A stretch of DNA of 9,091 nt from a bacterium (GTDB lineage: Bacteria > Bacteroidota > Ignavibacteria > Kapaibacteriales > Kapaibacteriaceae): the NCBI GenBank assembly GCA_020050895.1, contig JAGVJW010000070.1, forward strand, positions 1 through 9,091, read 5' to 3'. Position 1 is the first letter of the stretch, and each line of letters opens with the position of its first letter. This document shows, in pieces, positions 1-7,276 of the stretch. The notes beneath the pieces are model-generated. The model searched no databases, had not been told where the DNA came from, and saw only the letters and a program-made list of their open reading frames with translations. The translations under genes were made by a program, and so were the position numbers.

Positions 1-392
1 CACAATAGCACCCAGTATAAAGCAAAAATGAAACGTGGACTTTTTTGATAATCCGGACTGCTGGATAAATAGATAAATATGAAGAAGACGGTAGATCCGA
101 AAAATGTCTGACGGATTACCTTAAAAAATTCGTCGAAGGGAGAATGAACATATTGGTCCTTATACAAGCCCCCTAACCAGAATACGCATATCCAGTAAAC
201 ACATACAACAGTGGATACAACGAGTGTATCCTCCAATGAAAACCATCTTACTTCTGGCAATGCAGCAAACCTTACCCATTGGTAGGTAAGAAATCCGGAG
301 ACGAAGGCCATTACGTCGGCATATAACTGCAAAGTGCGTGGACGCAACAACCGCGGATTACTCGCAGATATCGTGAGCTTTGCGTCAGGCAT
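1..392 (-). CDS. Polyprenyl glycosylphosphotransferase (WbaP/WcaJ-like), N-terminal part, cut by window edge
   Basis: An open frame starts at ATG 392-390 and runs without a stop to base 1, giving 130 residues. Hydrophobic segments lie near residues 21-42 (LQLYADVMAFVSGFLTYQW), 52-75 and 90-108, with a fourth beginning at the edge (RFIFALYWVLL). The stretch FWLGGLYKDQY followed by SPFDEFFKVIR resembles the N-terminal membrane module of sugar transferases that move a hexose-1-phosphate from a nucleotide sugar onto undecaprenyl phosphate, the first step of repeat-unit synthesis. The catalytic C-terminal domain lies off the window, so sugar specificity cannot be judged. The start overlaps the stop of the flippase gene by 8 nt (ATGCCTGA), which supports this start and translational coupling. 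A weak AGG lies 7 nt upstream. Family assignment is by remembered pattern; another multi-spanning sugar transferase is possible but less likely. Confidence 0.8.
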   Translation of the reverse strand, partial: MPDAKLTISASNPRLLRPRTLQLYADVMAFVSGFLTYQWVRFAALPEVRWFSLEDTLVVSTVVCVYWICVFWLGGLYKDQYVHSPFDEFFKVIRQTFFGSTVFFIFIYLSSSPDYQKSPRFIFALYWVLL

Positions 393-1839
393 TTCGAGCC
401 TGAATTATGTTCATCCACAATCGAACATCAGTAATCTTAAGAAGCCTTGTAACCAACAATGATATGACTACTCCTGATACGCTTGCCAAAGCAGACCACC
501 ACATAGACATTATTGATGGGAAATAGGACGCACACAGAATTCCAACTAACGTAGATGCAAGAACTCCTGCGAGAAACGACGTATCGATGGATTGCTTCAT
601 AACAGTATATAACGACTTGGCAGCAACCATAAACGCAAAGCAGACTGATACTATTTTAGTGATGACTGCTCCCATGGCATGTTGCGAGGGAATAAGGATT
701 ACACCGACGATTAATGTAATTATTGCAAGTGTACCTGCAATAGGTAAATTTTTCCTTTGCTGGGACAATACCACATTGATTTCTTGCGTGTAAACCACGA
801 ATACCATTGGAATCGCAACCCAGATATACGTAAAAAAGTGTCCTCGGTTGTCGCTGTATTTACCCTTGCTCACCAATTCAATGAATAATGGTATCAGAGA
901 ACTCAGCAACGTACTACCCACGATTGTCGTTGCCATTAAAAATCGAAGTCCAGTCATTGTGAATTTCTGACACTCTGACCAATTCTTCTTAGCAAATTGG
1001 GCGATAACCGGTGTAATTGCCATCGTAAGCGCAACGGGTACTGTGCCAATGATTGGCACCAGAGAAACATAGACGGCTCCAAATATCCCCGACTCGCGCT
1101 GCGGAGAAAACCATCCCAACAGTAACGCATCAAATTTATCGTGGAATGAAATCAAAACAACTGTAGCCAGAAGCGGCAGCCCTTCGAGAACAAGCTGACG
1201 TATTTCTTTCATCGATATATACCGGGGACTGATCGTTTTCCCTCTGTCGGCAGTCAGCAGGAGTAGGAACCCGGGTATTGCCGAAATCACGAACGCTGCA
1301 ATTACAATCGTAGGGCTGAGCTTTGCCCGCCAGAAATAAATCAGCATCGCGAAGAACACAGTCTCTGCGATATTAACTATGGATACTAAACCGAATCTCA
1401 TGCGGTGCCGCCAAGGTAGCTCGATTGAATAGCGCAGCAGACCAACACGCGACGATAACATGAGATAACAACACCAAAGGCCAACATCGAGAACTGAATA
1501 TGGTGTGAAACCGGCAACGGCAATGCAAATGAACGAGGCAGAAAGCCACAGCGCCAAACGAAGTGCAATAGAAGATGACAGGGTGACGGATGCTGTCTCA
1601 GGGTGCTGCACCATTCTGCGAATGATGATACCATTTATGCCAAAGTCTACTATCATGATCACTACGAGATCAACAAAACGTCGCTCAGAGAACAATACAC
1701 CATTTGCATCCTTCGTCAGCGTAGAAAGAATCATCCGCTGGGCGATGAATGTGAGCAGCAGCATGGTAACATTCGACAGCAACAGTATGAGCGAGCCGCT
1801 TAACACTTTCGAAGCAGCAGGCATCCGTTCATTTGTCAT
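385..1839 (-). CDS. Wzx-type flippase (polysaccharide biosynthesis / MOP superfamily membrane protein)
   Basis: This is a 484-residue, strongly hydrophobic protein with about 12 or more predicted membrane segments along its whole length and short basic loops. This size and layout are usual for Wzx/RfbX flippases of the MOP superfamily, which carry undecaprenyl-diphosphate-linked repeat units from the cytoplasmic to the periplasmic face of the inner membrane. The N-terminal portion (SGSLILLLSNVTMLLLTF, then VDFGINGIIIRR near residues 64-75) follows the usual pattern of the first helices, where a 'dlGl...i.R' motif is common. The ATG at 1839 is preceded by a good GAGGGA ribosome binding site, and the gene overlaps the upstream glycosyltransferase gene by 11 nt. 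The next gene begins within its last codons. Substrate cannot be read from sequence. A general MATE-like or teichuronate-type transporter is the alternative, but the glycan context favours Wzx. Confidence 0.88.
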   Translation of the reverse strand: MTNERMPAASKVLSGSLILLLSNVTMLLLTFIAQRMILSTLTKDANGVLFSERRFVDLVVIMIVDFGINGIIIRRMVQHPETASVTLSSSIALRLALWLSASFICIAVAGFTPYSVLDVGLWCCYLMLSSRVGLLRYSIELPWRHRMRFGLVSIVNIAETVFFAMLIYFWRAKLSPTIVIAAFVISAIPGFLLLLTADRGKTISPRYISMKEIRQLVLEGLPLLATVVLISFHDKFDALLLGWFSPQRESGIFGAVYVSLVPIIGTVPVALTMAITPVIAQFAKKNWSECQKFTMTGLRFLMATTIVGSTLLSSLIPLFIELVSKGKYSDNRGHFFTYIWVAIPMVFVVYTQEINVVLSQQRKNLPIAGTLAIITLIVGVILIPSQHAMGAVITKIVSVCFAFMVAAKSLYTVMKQSIDTSFLAGVLASTLVGILCASYFPSIMSMWWSALASVSGVVISLLVTRLLKITDVRLWMNIIQARNA

Positions 1840-3019
1840 TGTCGATTCCCTCGTTTGGATTCCACTGGTCGTTGCGCTGCGAACGCATGAATCTCAGCAT
1901 TGCCACTAAAAAACTATAGTTCATGGCAACGAAGTACTGAAGCGCCGATGCAATAGGCACGTTTTGACCATTAACAGAAGCCGCGTATCCCAGTAAGGCA
2001 AGTCCATAAGCAATTATTTGGCCATAAAGAAGAATGCCGAAGAGCAAGGTATTGTTGATGGTGGCTACGGTGCCAATCATCAATGCAATCATGAACAGGG
2101 GGCTTACCCAACGAATAACTTTATGCGAAATGAGGAAGAATGATATCCATCCATATTTCGGCGAAAGAAGTGACCTGTAGTGCCAAACAGTAGACATGCC
2201 AGCGGAAGCGGTGCGGATAGTTCTCTGTATTTCTCCGTGCATCGTCACAGCCCGTTTCTCATGCGCCCATGCCTTGGGGTTGATAACAACTCTTCTGCCG
2301 GTACTAAGCGCCTCCAACAGATTTACCCAATCGTCTGCAAAGGAGGCACTGGAGATTGAACGTGCCAGCACGCGTCGAACACCATACAATGCACCATTTG
2401 AGGTGACAGTGGAATCAATTGCACTTTCAAACTGATTTATCCGCGCTTCAATCCTTCTGTAGAATGTATCTCCTTCGATTCCTCCATCGAGTTGGGAACC
2501 ATCGGCAACTACTTTCAGCATTCCTACAACGGCGCCGACACTATCATCATTCAATGTCTCATTCACGGCCCTCAGAGCCCCCTTATCAACAATACAATCA
2601 GCATCTGTAAACACAATGATGTCTGCTGTTGATAGGCTGACGAGTGAAGTAATTACATGGTTCTTACCAGAGCGATTAAACCTAAACAATTTTACTTCGG
2701 GATGCACGATGCTTTGCGATACAGACTCAACTACCGAGTACGTGTTATCAGTGGAGCCATCGTCCCCTATCAGAATTCGCACAAGATGCTTCGGATAATC
2801 CGATTCCACAAAGGATGTTAAACATCCATTAATCAATTTTTCTTCGTTGTAGGCGGAAAGAACAATGTCTATTGTGTGAAGCTCGCCCTTTGAGGCTCGC
2901 AATGGCTTTGCATAATATTTTAAAATAATCCATAGTAGCGATGGATAGATTGCGTGCGGATAAAGCAATCCAAACATCGCGCATGCTGCAAGGACAAAAC
3001 CAACATCTGTCAATGTCAT
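1829..3019 (-). CDS. Membrane-anchored family 2 glycosyltransferase
   Basis: This 396-residue protein has an N-terminal membrane segment (about residues 7-35), a GT-A catalytic domain (about 48-275) and three likely C-terminal membrane helices (about 303-320, 323-346 and 355-377). The GT2 hallmarks are visible: VLSAYNEE at 53-60 at the start of the fold, IGDDGSTDNT at 84-93 for nucleotide binding, the DXD metal motif DAD at 139-141, and the acidic ADDW at 228-231 as the probable catalytic base region. Enzymes of this layout transfer a sugar from a nucleotide donor to a lipid-linked or growing glycan at the cytoplasmic membrane. The usual (Q/R)xxRW motif of processive synthases is replaced by RTIRT at 266-270, so single-sugar addition is more likely than polymerisation. 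The start is 12 nt after the export-protein stop with no clear Shine-Dalgarno sequence. Donor and acceptor are unknown. Confidence 0.9.
   Translation of the reverse strand: MTLTDVGFVLAACAMFGLLYPHAIYPSLLWIILKYYAKPLRASKGELHTIDIVLSAYNEEKLINGCLTSFVESDYPKHLVRILIGDDGSTDNTYSVVESVSQSIVHPEVKLFRFNRSGKNHVITSLVSLSTADIIVFTDADCIVDKGALRAVNETLNDDSVGAVVGMLKVVADGSQLDGGIEGDTFYRRIEARINQFESAIDSTVTSNGALYGVRRVLARSISSASFADDWVNLLEALSTGRRVVINPKAWAHEKRAVTMHGEIQRTIRTASAGMSTVWHYRSLLSPKYGWISFFLISHKVIRWVSPLFMIALMIGTVATINNTLLFGILLYGQIIAYGLALLGYAASVNGQNVPIASALQYFVAMNYSFLVAMLRFMRSQRNDQWNPNEGIDNDK
1847..1852 (-). promoter_or_regulatory. Ribosome binding site of the flippase gene
   Basis: The minus strand reads GAGGGA, then ATCGACA (7 nt), then ATG at 1839. 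It lies inside the last codons of the glycosyltransferase gene and fixes the flippase start at 1839 rather than at the internal Met6. Confidence 0.6.
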
Positions 3020-3031
3020 GCGAAAAGCGAT

Positions 3032-4813
3032 TTACCGGCTTGAAATCGCTAAAATCGTATAGGTGATTGCTGCGACACTCGACAATATTCCCGCAACAAC
3101 GGCATATGTCTGCATCTGAATTCCAGGTGGTACATCCGGTGCACGCGGCACATAGACTTCATCGCCGGACTCCACATATGCATCTCCATCCTCTACCCAG
3201 ACCTTCGTTCTTCCGCGAATAATTCTGGCCCTGCCGCTCTTTGCGCCAGTGGCAAATCCTCCGGCTTGCTCCACATACCAATCCAAAGATTTTTTCGGTG
3301 AATATGCGATGTAACCCGGCTGATTGACCTGTCCATAAACAAAGACACGGTTTGGGTTTGCCGCAATTACAATGATGTCGCCAGCATGAAGAACGATGTT
3401 GTCGGCCGAAGATGTGTCTGTGAGCGCACGCGCTACGTCGCAGGAAACGTAAGGCAAACGATACGATTGATCCAATTGATACCGTACAGTGTCTTCCAGA
3501 GTAAGGTCGCTATACATAAAATTCCGTTTTGCATCATCGTACCGTTTCCTATCTGAATATGCCGTTAGGTCGGGTCGCACTACGTAGCTCAACGATAGTG
3601 ATGCATTCTTGGCAATACCATGACATTTAGTAATAACCTCATTCAATTTTGTGATACCCGGCTGTATGATAACTGAGCCAGGAGTCTGCACTTCGCCATA
3701 TACTTCAACAACACCCTGTCGGGCATCGGAGCCTGCTTTCGGAATTCGTTCAACAATGATAGTACTTCCCGGTTGCAATTCCGGATCGTTGTCAACGATA
3801 TTAAAATTTGAATCTACCTTGATAAGAATCCTTCCCTCACCGTCGGACTGTACTAGCGTAATGTTGTGTATATCAGCGTCGCTTGTTATCCCACCTGCAG
3901 CAGATAACAGAATCGATGCTTTATCGCCGGCTTTATATTCCAATGTTGTGGGTAACACAACTGCCCCAGAGATGGTGATGGATGCGTACGTTTCCGCATC
4001 GAATGGAACGGTTACTATATCGCCTTCGCGAAGGTGTGGATCGAACCGGCTATATCCCGGAAGGCGTGATTTGGGAAGGTCAACCAAGTCAGAATTATCA
4101 CGATGTCTGATCGTAATATTTCTTGCGGCATAGCCGCTCAGCGATGAAGAGGAGTTTCTCGTCAACGCAGACTCAACCGTTGATTCATGGATCATCGAAC
4201 TGCGTTCCATTTGCAGCTTTGATCCATTCAAAAGCCACGGCTGACGGCTCACAACCAGGAAGGTGGAAACTCGCATTGATGCAGGCACGGCATAGGTTCC
4301 AGGATAGGATACATTGCCCTTGAGCGTTACGTATACAGTTCTTGCTCTTTTTAACGAAAGATATAATTCGCTATCGGGAACCCGGTTCTTATAAACCGCA
4401 GTGAGAGAGTCGCGCAGTTGACGAAGAGATTTTCCTTTTACATCAACCACACCAAATCGCTCCATCAAGACTGTGCATTCGGGAGAAACAACGACAAGCT
4501 TCTCCGAGAAATCAAGTCCTGACGTCATGTACGAAAGAACATCTCCCGGTCCCAGAATATATATTTCAGGATCGACTACATCATCCGTAGGAATTTGCTC
4601 GGCAGACAGCACTTGAGAGGAAGACAGCCCGGGTCGGTTGGCAAGTTTTTCCAGGTCGATAAATTTTTCTGACCCTTGTGCTTGTGCATGTACAGATACC
4701 GCTGCAATTGCAGCGATGAGTAACATGGCAGCACAGCAACACTTCGTGAGAGCCTGCATTCGGATTCCGCGGTGTGGTAAAACAGGTGATTGTAAACGTC
4801 GGAACATTATCAT
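3032..4813 (-). CDS. Polysaccharide export protein of the Wza/OPX type with several SLBB domains
   Basis: This 593-residue protein begins with a secretion signal: a basic leader, then a hydrophobic core (CCCAAMLLIAAIAAVSVHA), with likely signal peptidase I cleavage after Ala43. A polysaccharide export domain follows at about 80-165 (YILGPGDVLSYMTSG, then VSPECTVLMERFGVVDVKG). SLBB-like beta-grasp units then appear near 276-358 (ITISGAVVLP), 367-400 (VVEVYGEVQTPGSV) and 489-556 (RVFVYGQVNQPGYI); a degenerate one follows YVTLKGNVSYPGTYAVP at 161-177. A hydrophobic helix at about 569-590 ends the protein. By family, it would line an export channel between periplasm and outer surface. It is much longer than E. 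coli Wza (about 380 residues) because of the extra SLBB units. The ATG at 4813 shares one base with the wecB stop (TAATG), but Met3 (4807) or Met19 (4759) could be the true start; the last gives a more normal signal peptide. No lipobox is seen. Confidence 0.9.
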   Translation of the reverse strand: MIMFRRLQSPVLPHRGIRMQALTKCCCAAMLLIAAIAAVSVHAQAQGSEKFIDLEKLANRPGLSSSQVLSAEQIPTDDVVDPEIYILGPGDVLSYMTSGLDFSEKLVVVSPECTVLMERFGVVDVKGKSLRQLRDSLTAVYKNRVPDSELYLSLKRARTVYVTLKGNVSYPGTYAVPASMRVSTFLVVSRQPWLLNGSKLQMERSSMIHESTVESALTRNSSSSLSGYAARNITIRHRDNSDLVDLPKSRLPGYSRFDPHLREGDIVTVPFDAETYASITISGAVVLPTTLEYKAGDKASILLSAAGGITSDADIHNITLVQSDGEGRILIKVDSNFNIVDNDPELQPGSTIIVERIPKAGSDARQGVVEVYGEVQTPGSVIIQPGITKLNEVITKCHGIAKNASLSLSYVVRPDLTAYSDRKRYDDAKRNFMYSDLTLEDTVRYQLDQSYRLPYVSCDVARALTDTSSADNIVLHAGDIIVIAANPNRVFVYGQVNQPGYIAYSPKKSLDWYVEQAGGFATGAKSGRARIIRGRTKVWVEDGDAYVESGDEVYVPRAPDVPPGIQMQTYAVVAGILSSVAAITYTILAISSR

Positions 4814-5895
4814 TAGTGCGATGTGATGATTTGAACAATGCGATGCGATGCCTGACCGTCCCAGAGGTCCGGTGCCGTGCCTTTACGCGAGTGGCCGTCC
4901 AGTATATGATTAGCGGCGGAGAGCATGAATTCATATTCAGGTTTAACAAGTACGTTCGTGCCAATCTCTACGGTTATGGGGCGTTCTGTTGATGTCCGGG
5001 CAGTTATGCAAGGAACATTCAAGACTGTTGTTTCTTCCTGGATTCCTCCACTGTCGGTTAATGCGAACCTTGCATTCTTCAACAACGCAAGGAAGTCGAC
5101 ATATCCAATAGGATTGATAAGGCGGACATTCTCTGGCGTCGTGATATTCCAGAGTTCGATGTTCTTCTGAGTACGCGGATGAACAGGAAACACAACATGT
5201 ATGCGTTTACCAATTTCTGCCAGAACATTCAGAAGCATTTCCAGACGTTCCGGAACATCAACGTTGCTGGGACGATGCAGGGTAACCACTGCATAGCCAG
5301 ACTTTGATATTCCGAGATCTCTTAGTATTGAAGAAGCTTCAGCTTTTGGAAGAGCATACATCATCGAATCAATCATGGTGTTGCCAACAAGATGTATGGT
5401 AGATGGATCTGCCCCCTCCCGTAAGAGATTTTCCACACCTGCTGGTTCAGTCACAAAGTGATCATCTACGATTGCATCAGTTGCAATCCTGTTAATCTCT
5501 TCAGGCATCGTTCGGTCGAACGACCGAAGGCCTGCTTCGACATGAGCAGTCCGAATTCCCATTTTAACGCTTGTAAGTGCACATGCTATTGTGCTGTTTA
5601 CATCTCCCACAACAATCACGTAATCGGGTTCAGCTTCCATACATACCTTCTCGAATCCCACCATGATGCGAGAAGTCTGCGAGGCGTGACTACCGCTTCC
5701 AACGCCAAGAAACCAGGACGGATTAGGCATATCGAGATCATGAAAAAATGCATCGGACATCGAAACATCGTAATGCTGCCCAGTATGCACGATTGCATGA
5801 TCGAACTTCTCCAGACGCTTCTGAAATGCTCTGTGAATAGGCGCAACTTTCATAAAATTCGGTCTTGCTCCAACAACGGAGATCACGCGCTTCAT
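4813..5895 (-). CDS. wecB: UDP-N-acetylglucosamine 2-epimerase (non-hydrolysing), WecB/MnaA
   Basis: WecB interconverts UDP-GlcNAc and UDP-ManNAc in the cytoplasm. The 360-residue protein matches the family along its length: GARPNFMKVAPI at 9-20, HTGQHYD at 37-43, VVGDVNST at 95-102, HVEAGLRS at 118-125, MPEEINR at 130-136, VTLHRPSNVD at 204-213, FPVHPR at 236-241 and TDSGGIQEE at 280-288. The acidic residues and His that are catalytic in E. coli WecB (Asp95, Glu117, Glu131, His213) appear to correspond to Asp98, Glu120, Glu132 or 133, and His207. Length is close to the usual 360-380 residues, with no sign of damage. The start overlaps the dehydrogenase stop as ATGA and has GGTGAAGG just upstream. 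Next to a UDP-HexNAc dehydrogenase, its likely job is to provide ManNAc or ManNAcA for the surface glycan. Confidence 0.95.
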   Translation of the reverse strand: MKRVISVVGARPNFMKVAPIHRAFQKRLEKFDHAIVHTGQHYDVSMSDAFFHDLDMPNPSWFLGVGSGSHASQTSRIMVGFEKVCMEAEPDYVIVVGDVNSTIACALTSVKMGIRTAHVEAGLRSFDRTMPEEINRIATDAIVDDHFVTEPAGVENLLREGADPSTIHLVGNTMIDSMMYALPKAEASSILRDLGISKSGYAVVTLHRPSNVDVPERLEMLLNVLAEIGKRIHVVFPVHPRTQKNIELWNITTPENVRLINPIGYVDFLALLKNARFALTDSGGIQEETTVLNVPCITARTSTERPITVEIGTNVLVKPEYEFMLSAANHILDGHSRKGTAPDLWDGQASHRIVQIITSH

Positions 5896-7265
5896 CGGCC
5901 TTCACCCAACAAAACAATGTTCTTGCGTGATCCCTTGATGTTCTTCGCTGCATTTCTTGTGTCGATTACAACCTTGCTGTTATCAACGATGAAATCGATA
6001 TCGAACGAGCTGTGATCGGTTGTAATAACAACTACATCCTGACGCTGAAGAAATTTCTCTGTAAGTCTGGCACGAGAATGCAGAACATTGCCGTGAACCT
6101 CAACTGATTTAATGAAGGGGTCGTAAAACGACACATGCTCGATTCCATGATCGATGAGGAGTTCTGCAACCTTCAGTGCAGGCGAGTGCCTGAGGTCATC
6201 TACATCTCTTTTGAATGCCATACCGAGCAGGCAGACCTTTGCTTTTTCCAATGTGACCGGTTGTTTCGCAATTTCACGTTCAATCATGGCCCGAACATAG
6301 AAGGGCATTGATTCATTTACTTCGGCGGCCAGAGTAATAAAATTCGTTACAAAGTCGTGCTCCCGAGCTGCCCATGAAAGGTAATACGGATCGATGAGTA
6401 TGCAGTGCCCGCCAATGCCTGGTCCAGGGTAGAAGGGCATGAAACCGAAAGGCTTCGTAGACGCAGCCTGGACCACTTCCCAGATGTTCACACCCATTCT
6501 ATCACATAACTGTGCCATCTCGTTAACAAGCGCAATGTTCACGCTGCGGAAAATATTCTCTAGGAGCTTTTCCATCTCGGCAACCATTGGAGAGCTAAGC
6601 GCAACAACTTCGCCGATGATGTGCTTGTTAACAGCAACGGCTAAATCAGTACATGCTGTTGTTACTCCTGCTACAACAACAGGTGTGGTCTTAGTTGTCC
6701 ACTGCCTGTTGCCCGGATCAATTCTCTCGGGAGAAAATGCCAAGAAGTAGTCCCTACCACACATGAGTTTCGATGAATCGAGTATTGGCTTCAAATACTT
6801 TTCAGTCGTACCTGGAAACGTCGTGCTTTTTAGAATTACAAGCTGTCCTGGACGAAGTACAGCGGCAATGCCTGTTGCCGCAGATACTATGTGTGAGATG
6901 TCGGGGTCCTTGTTTGGTGTGAACGGTGTAGGCACACAGACATAGATCACATCACAATTCTTTACCTCAGCGATGTTCGTAGACGCAGTGAGTTTTTTCG
7001 ACTTTGTAGTAACATGTCGGATCTCTGCCGGGTTGAGATCCTGAATGTAATTCCTGCCAGAGTTGAGAGCACGCACCTTCTCTTTATCAAGATCGACACC
7101 TATCGTCCTAATGCCATTCTTCGAAAATTCAAGCGCCATGGGCAGGCCAACGTAGCCCAAGCCTACTACTCCAACGGTAAAGGTCCCGTCGAGAATCTTT
7201 TGCATTAAAAGGCGCTCATGCCTGCTGACGTTCTTTCGCGGTCTACCCCTTCTGCGGAGTGCCAT
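5892..7265 (-). CDS. UDP-N-acetylhexosamine 6-dehydrogenase (WbpA/TviB-like nucleotide sugar dehydrogenase)
   Basis: The 457-residue product belongs to the UDP-glucose/UDP-ManNAc dehydrogenase family, which oxidises C6 of a UDP-sugar to the uronic acid with two NAD+. Visible are the Rossmann motif VGLGYVGLP (34-42), VCVPTP (109-114), STTFPGT (147-153), FSPERIDPGN (177-186), EMEKLLEN with the conserved Lys233, GPGIGGHC with the catalytic Cys288, and GMAFKRDVDDLRHSP (348-362) of the C-terminal UDP-binding domain. The FSPERxDPGN form is the one I associate with WbpA/TviB-type UDP-GlcNAc or UDP-GalNAc dehydrogenases rather than UDP-glucose dehydrogenase or WecC. The start at 7265 is chosen because AAAGGA lies 5 nt upstream, just at the rfbB stop. 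The frame stays open to an ATG at 7400, but that would overlap rfbB by 125 nt. The first 20 residues are a basic leader (RRRGRPRKN) outside the catalytic fold; Met21 (7205) is an alternative start without a ribosome binding site. Confidence 0.9.
   Translation of the reverse strand: MALRRRGRPRKNVSRHERLLMQKILDGTFTVGVVGLGYVGLPMALEFSKNGIRTIGVDLDKEKVRALNSGRNYIQDLNPAEIRHVTTKSKKLTASTNIAEVKNCDVIYVCVPTPFTPNKDPDISHIVSAATGIAAVLRPGQLVILKSTTFPGTTEKYLKPILDSSKLMCGRDYFLAFSPERIDPGNRQWTTKTTPVVVAGVTTACTDLAVAVNKHIIGEVVALSSPMVAEMEKLLENIFRSVNIALVNEMAQLCDRMGVNIWEVVQAASTKPFGFMPFYPGPGIGGHCILIDPYYLSWAAREHDFVTNFITLAAEVNESMPFYVRAMIEREIAKQPVTLEKAKVCLLGMAFKRDVDDLRHSPALKVAELLIDHGIEHVSFYDPFIKSVEVHGNVLHSRARLTEKFLQRQDVVVITTDHSSFDIDFIVDNSKVVIDTRNAAKNIKGSRKNIVLLGEGR
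5899..5906 (-). promoter_or_regulatory. Ribosome binding site of wecB
   Basis: The minus strand reads GGTGAAGG three bases before the ATG at 5895, within the last codons of the dehydrogenase gene. Together with the ATGA stop/start overlap it supports coupled translation of the two UDP-sugar enzymes. Confidence 0.55.
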
Positions 7266-7270
7266 GCGAT

Positions 7271-7276
7271 TCCTTT
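7271..7276 (-). promoter_or_regulatory. Ribosome binding site of the dehydrogenase gene
   Basis: The minus strand reads AAAGGA, then ATCGC, then ATG at 7265. The site overlaps the last base of the rfbB stop codon. It decides the start at 7265 over the upstream Met at 7400 and the downstream Met at 7205. Confidence 0.65.

Noticed and set aside
1505..1909. Plus-strand open frame of 134 residues across the flippase/glycosyltransferase junction
   Set aside because: Both minus-strand genes here are well supported and overlap with a good ribosome binding site; the plus-strand product has no recognisable features.
3651..4133. Plus-strand open frame of 160 residues
   Set aside because: It lies fully inside the SLBB export gene, with no domain pattern and no ribosome binding context; the minus-strand frame is clearly the coding one.
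4733..4741. CCC run in the export-protein signal as a lipidation site
   Set aside because: The cysteines come before the hydrophobic core, whereas a lipobox cysteine follows it; no L-[AS]-[GA]-C pattern is present.
5458..6015. Plus-strand open frame of 185 residues
   Set aside because: It is antisense to the conserved wecB and dehydrogenase coding regions, is rich in Cys, His and Arg, and shows no recognisable domain; it is a shadow of the minus-strand genes.
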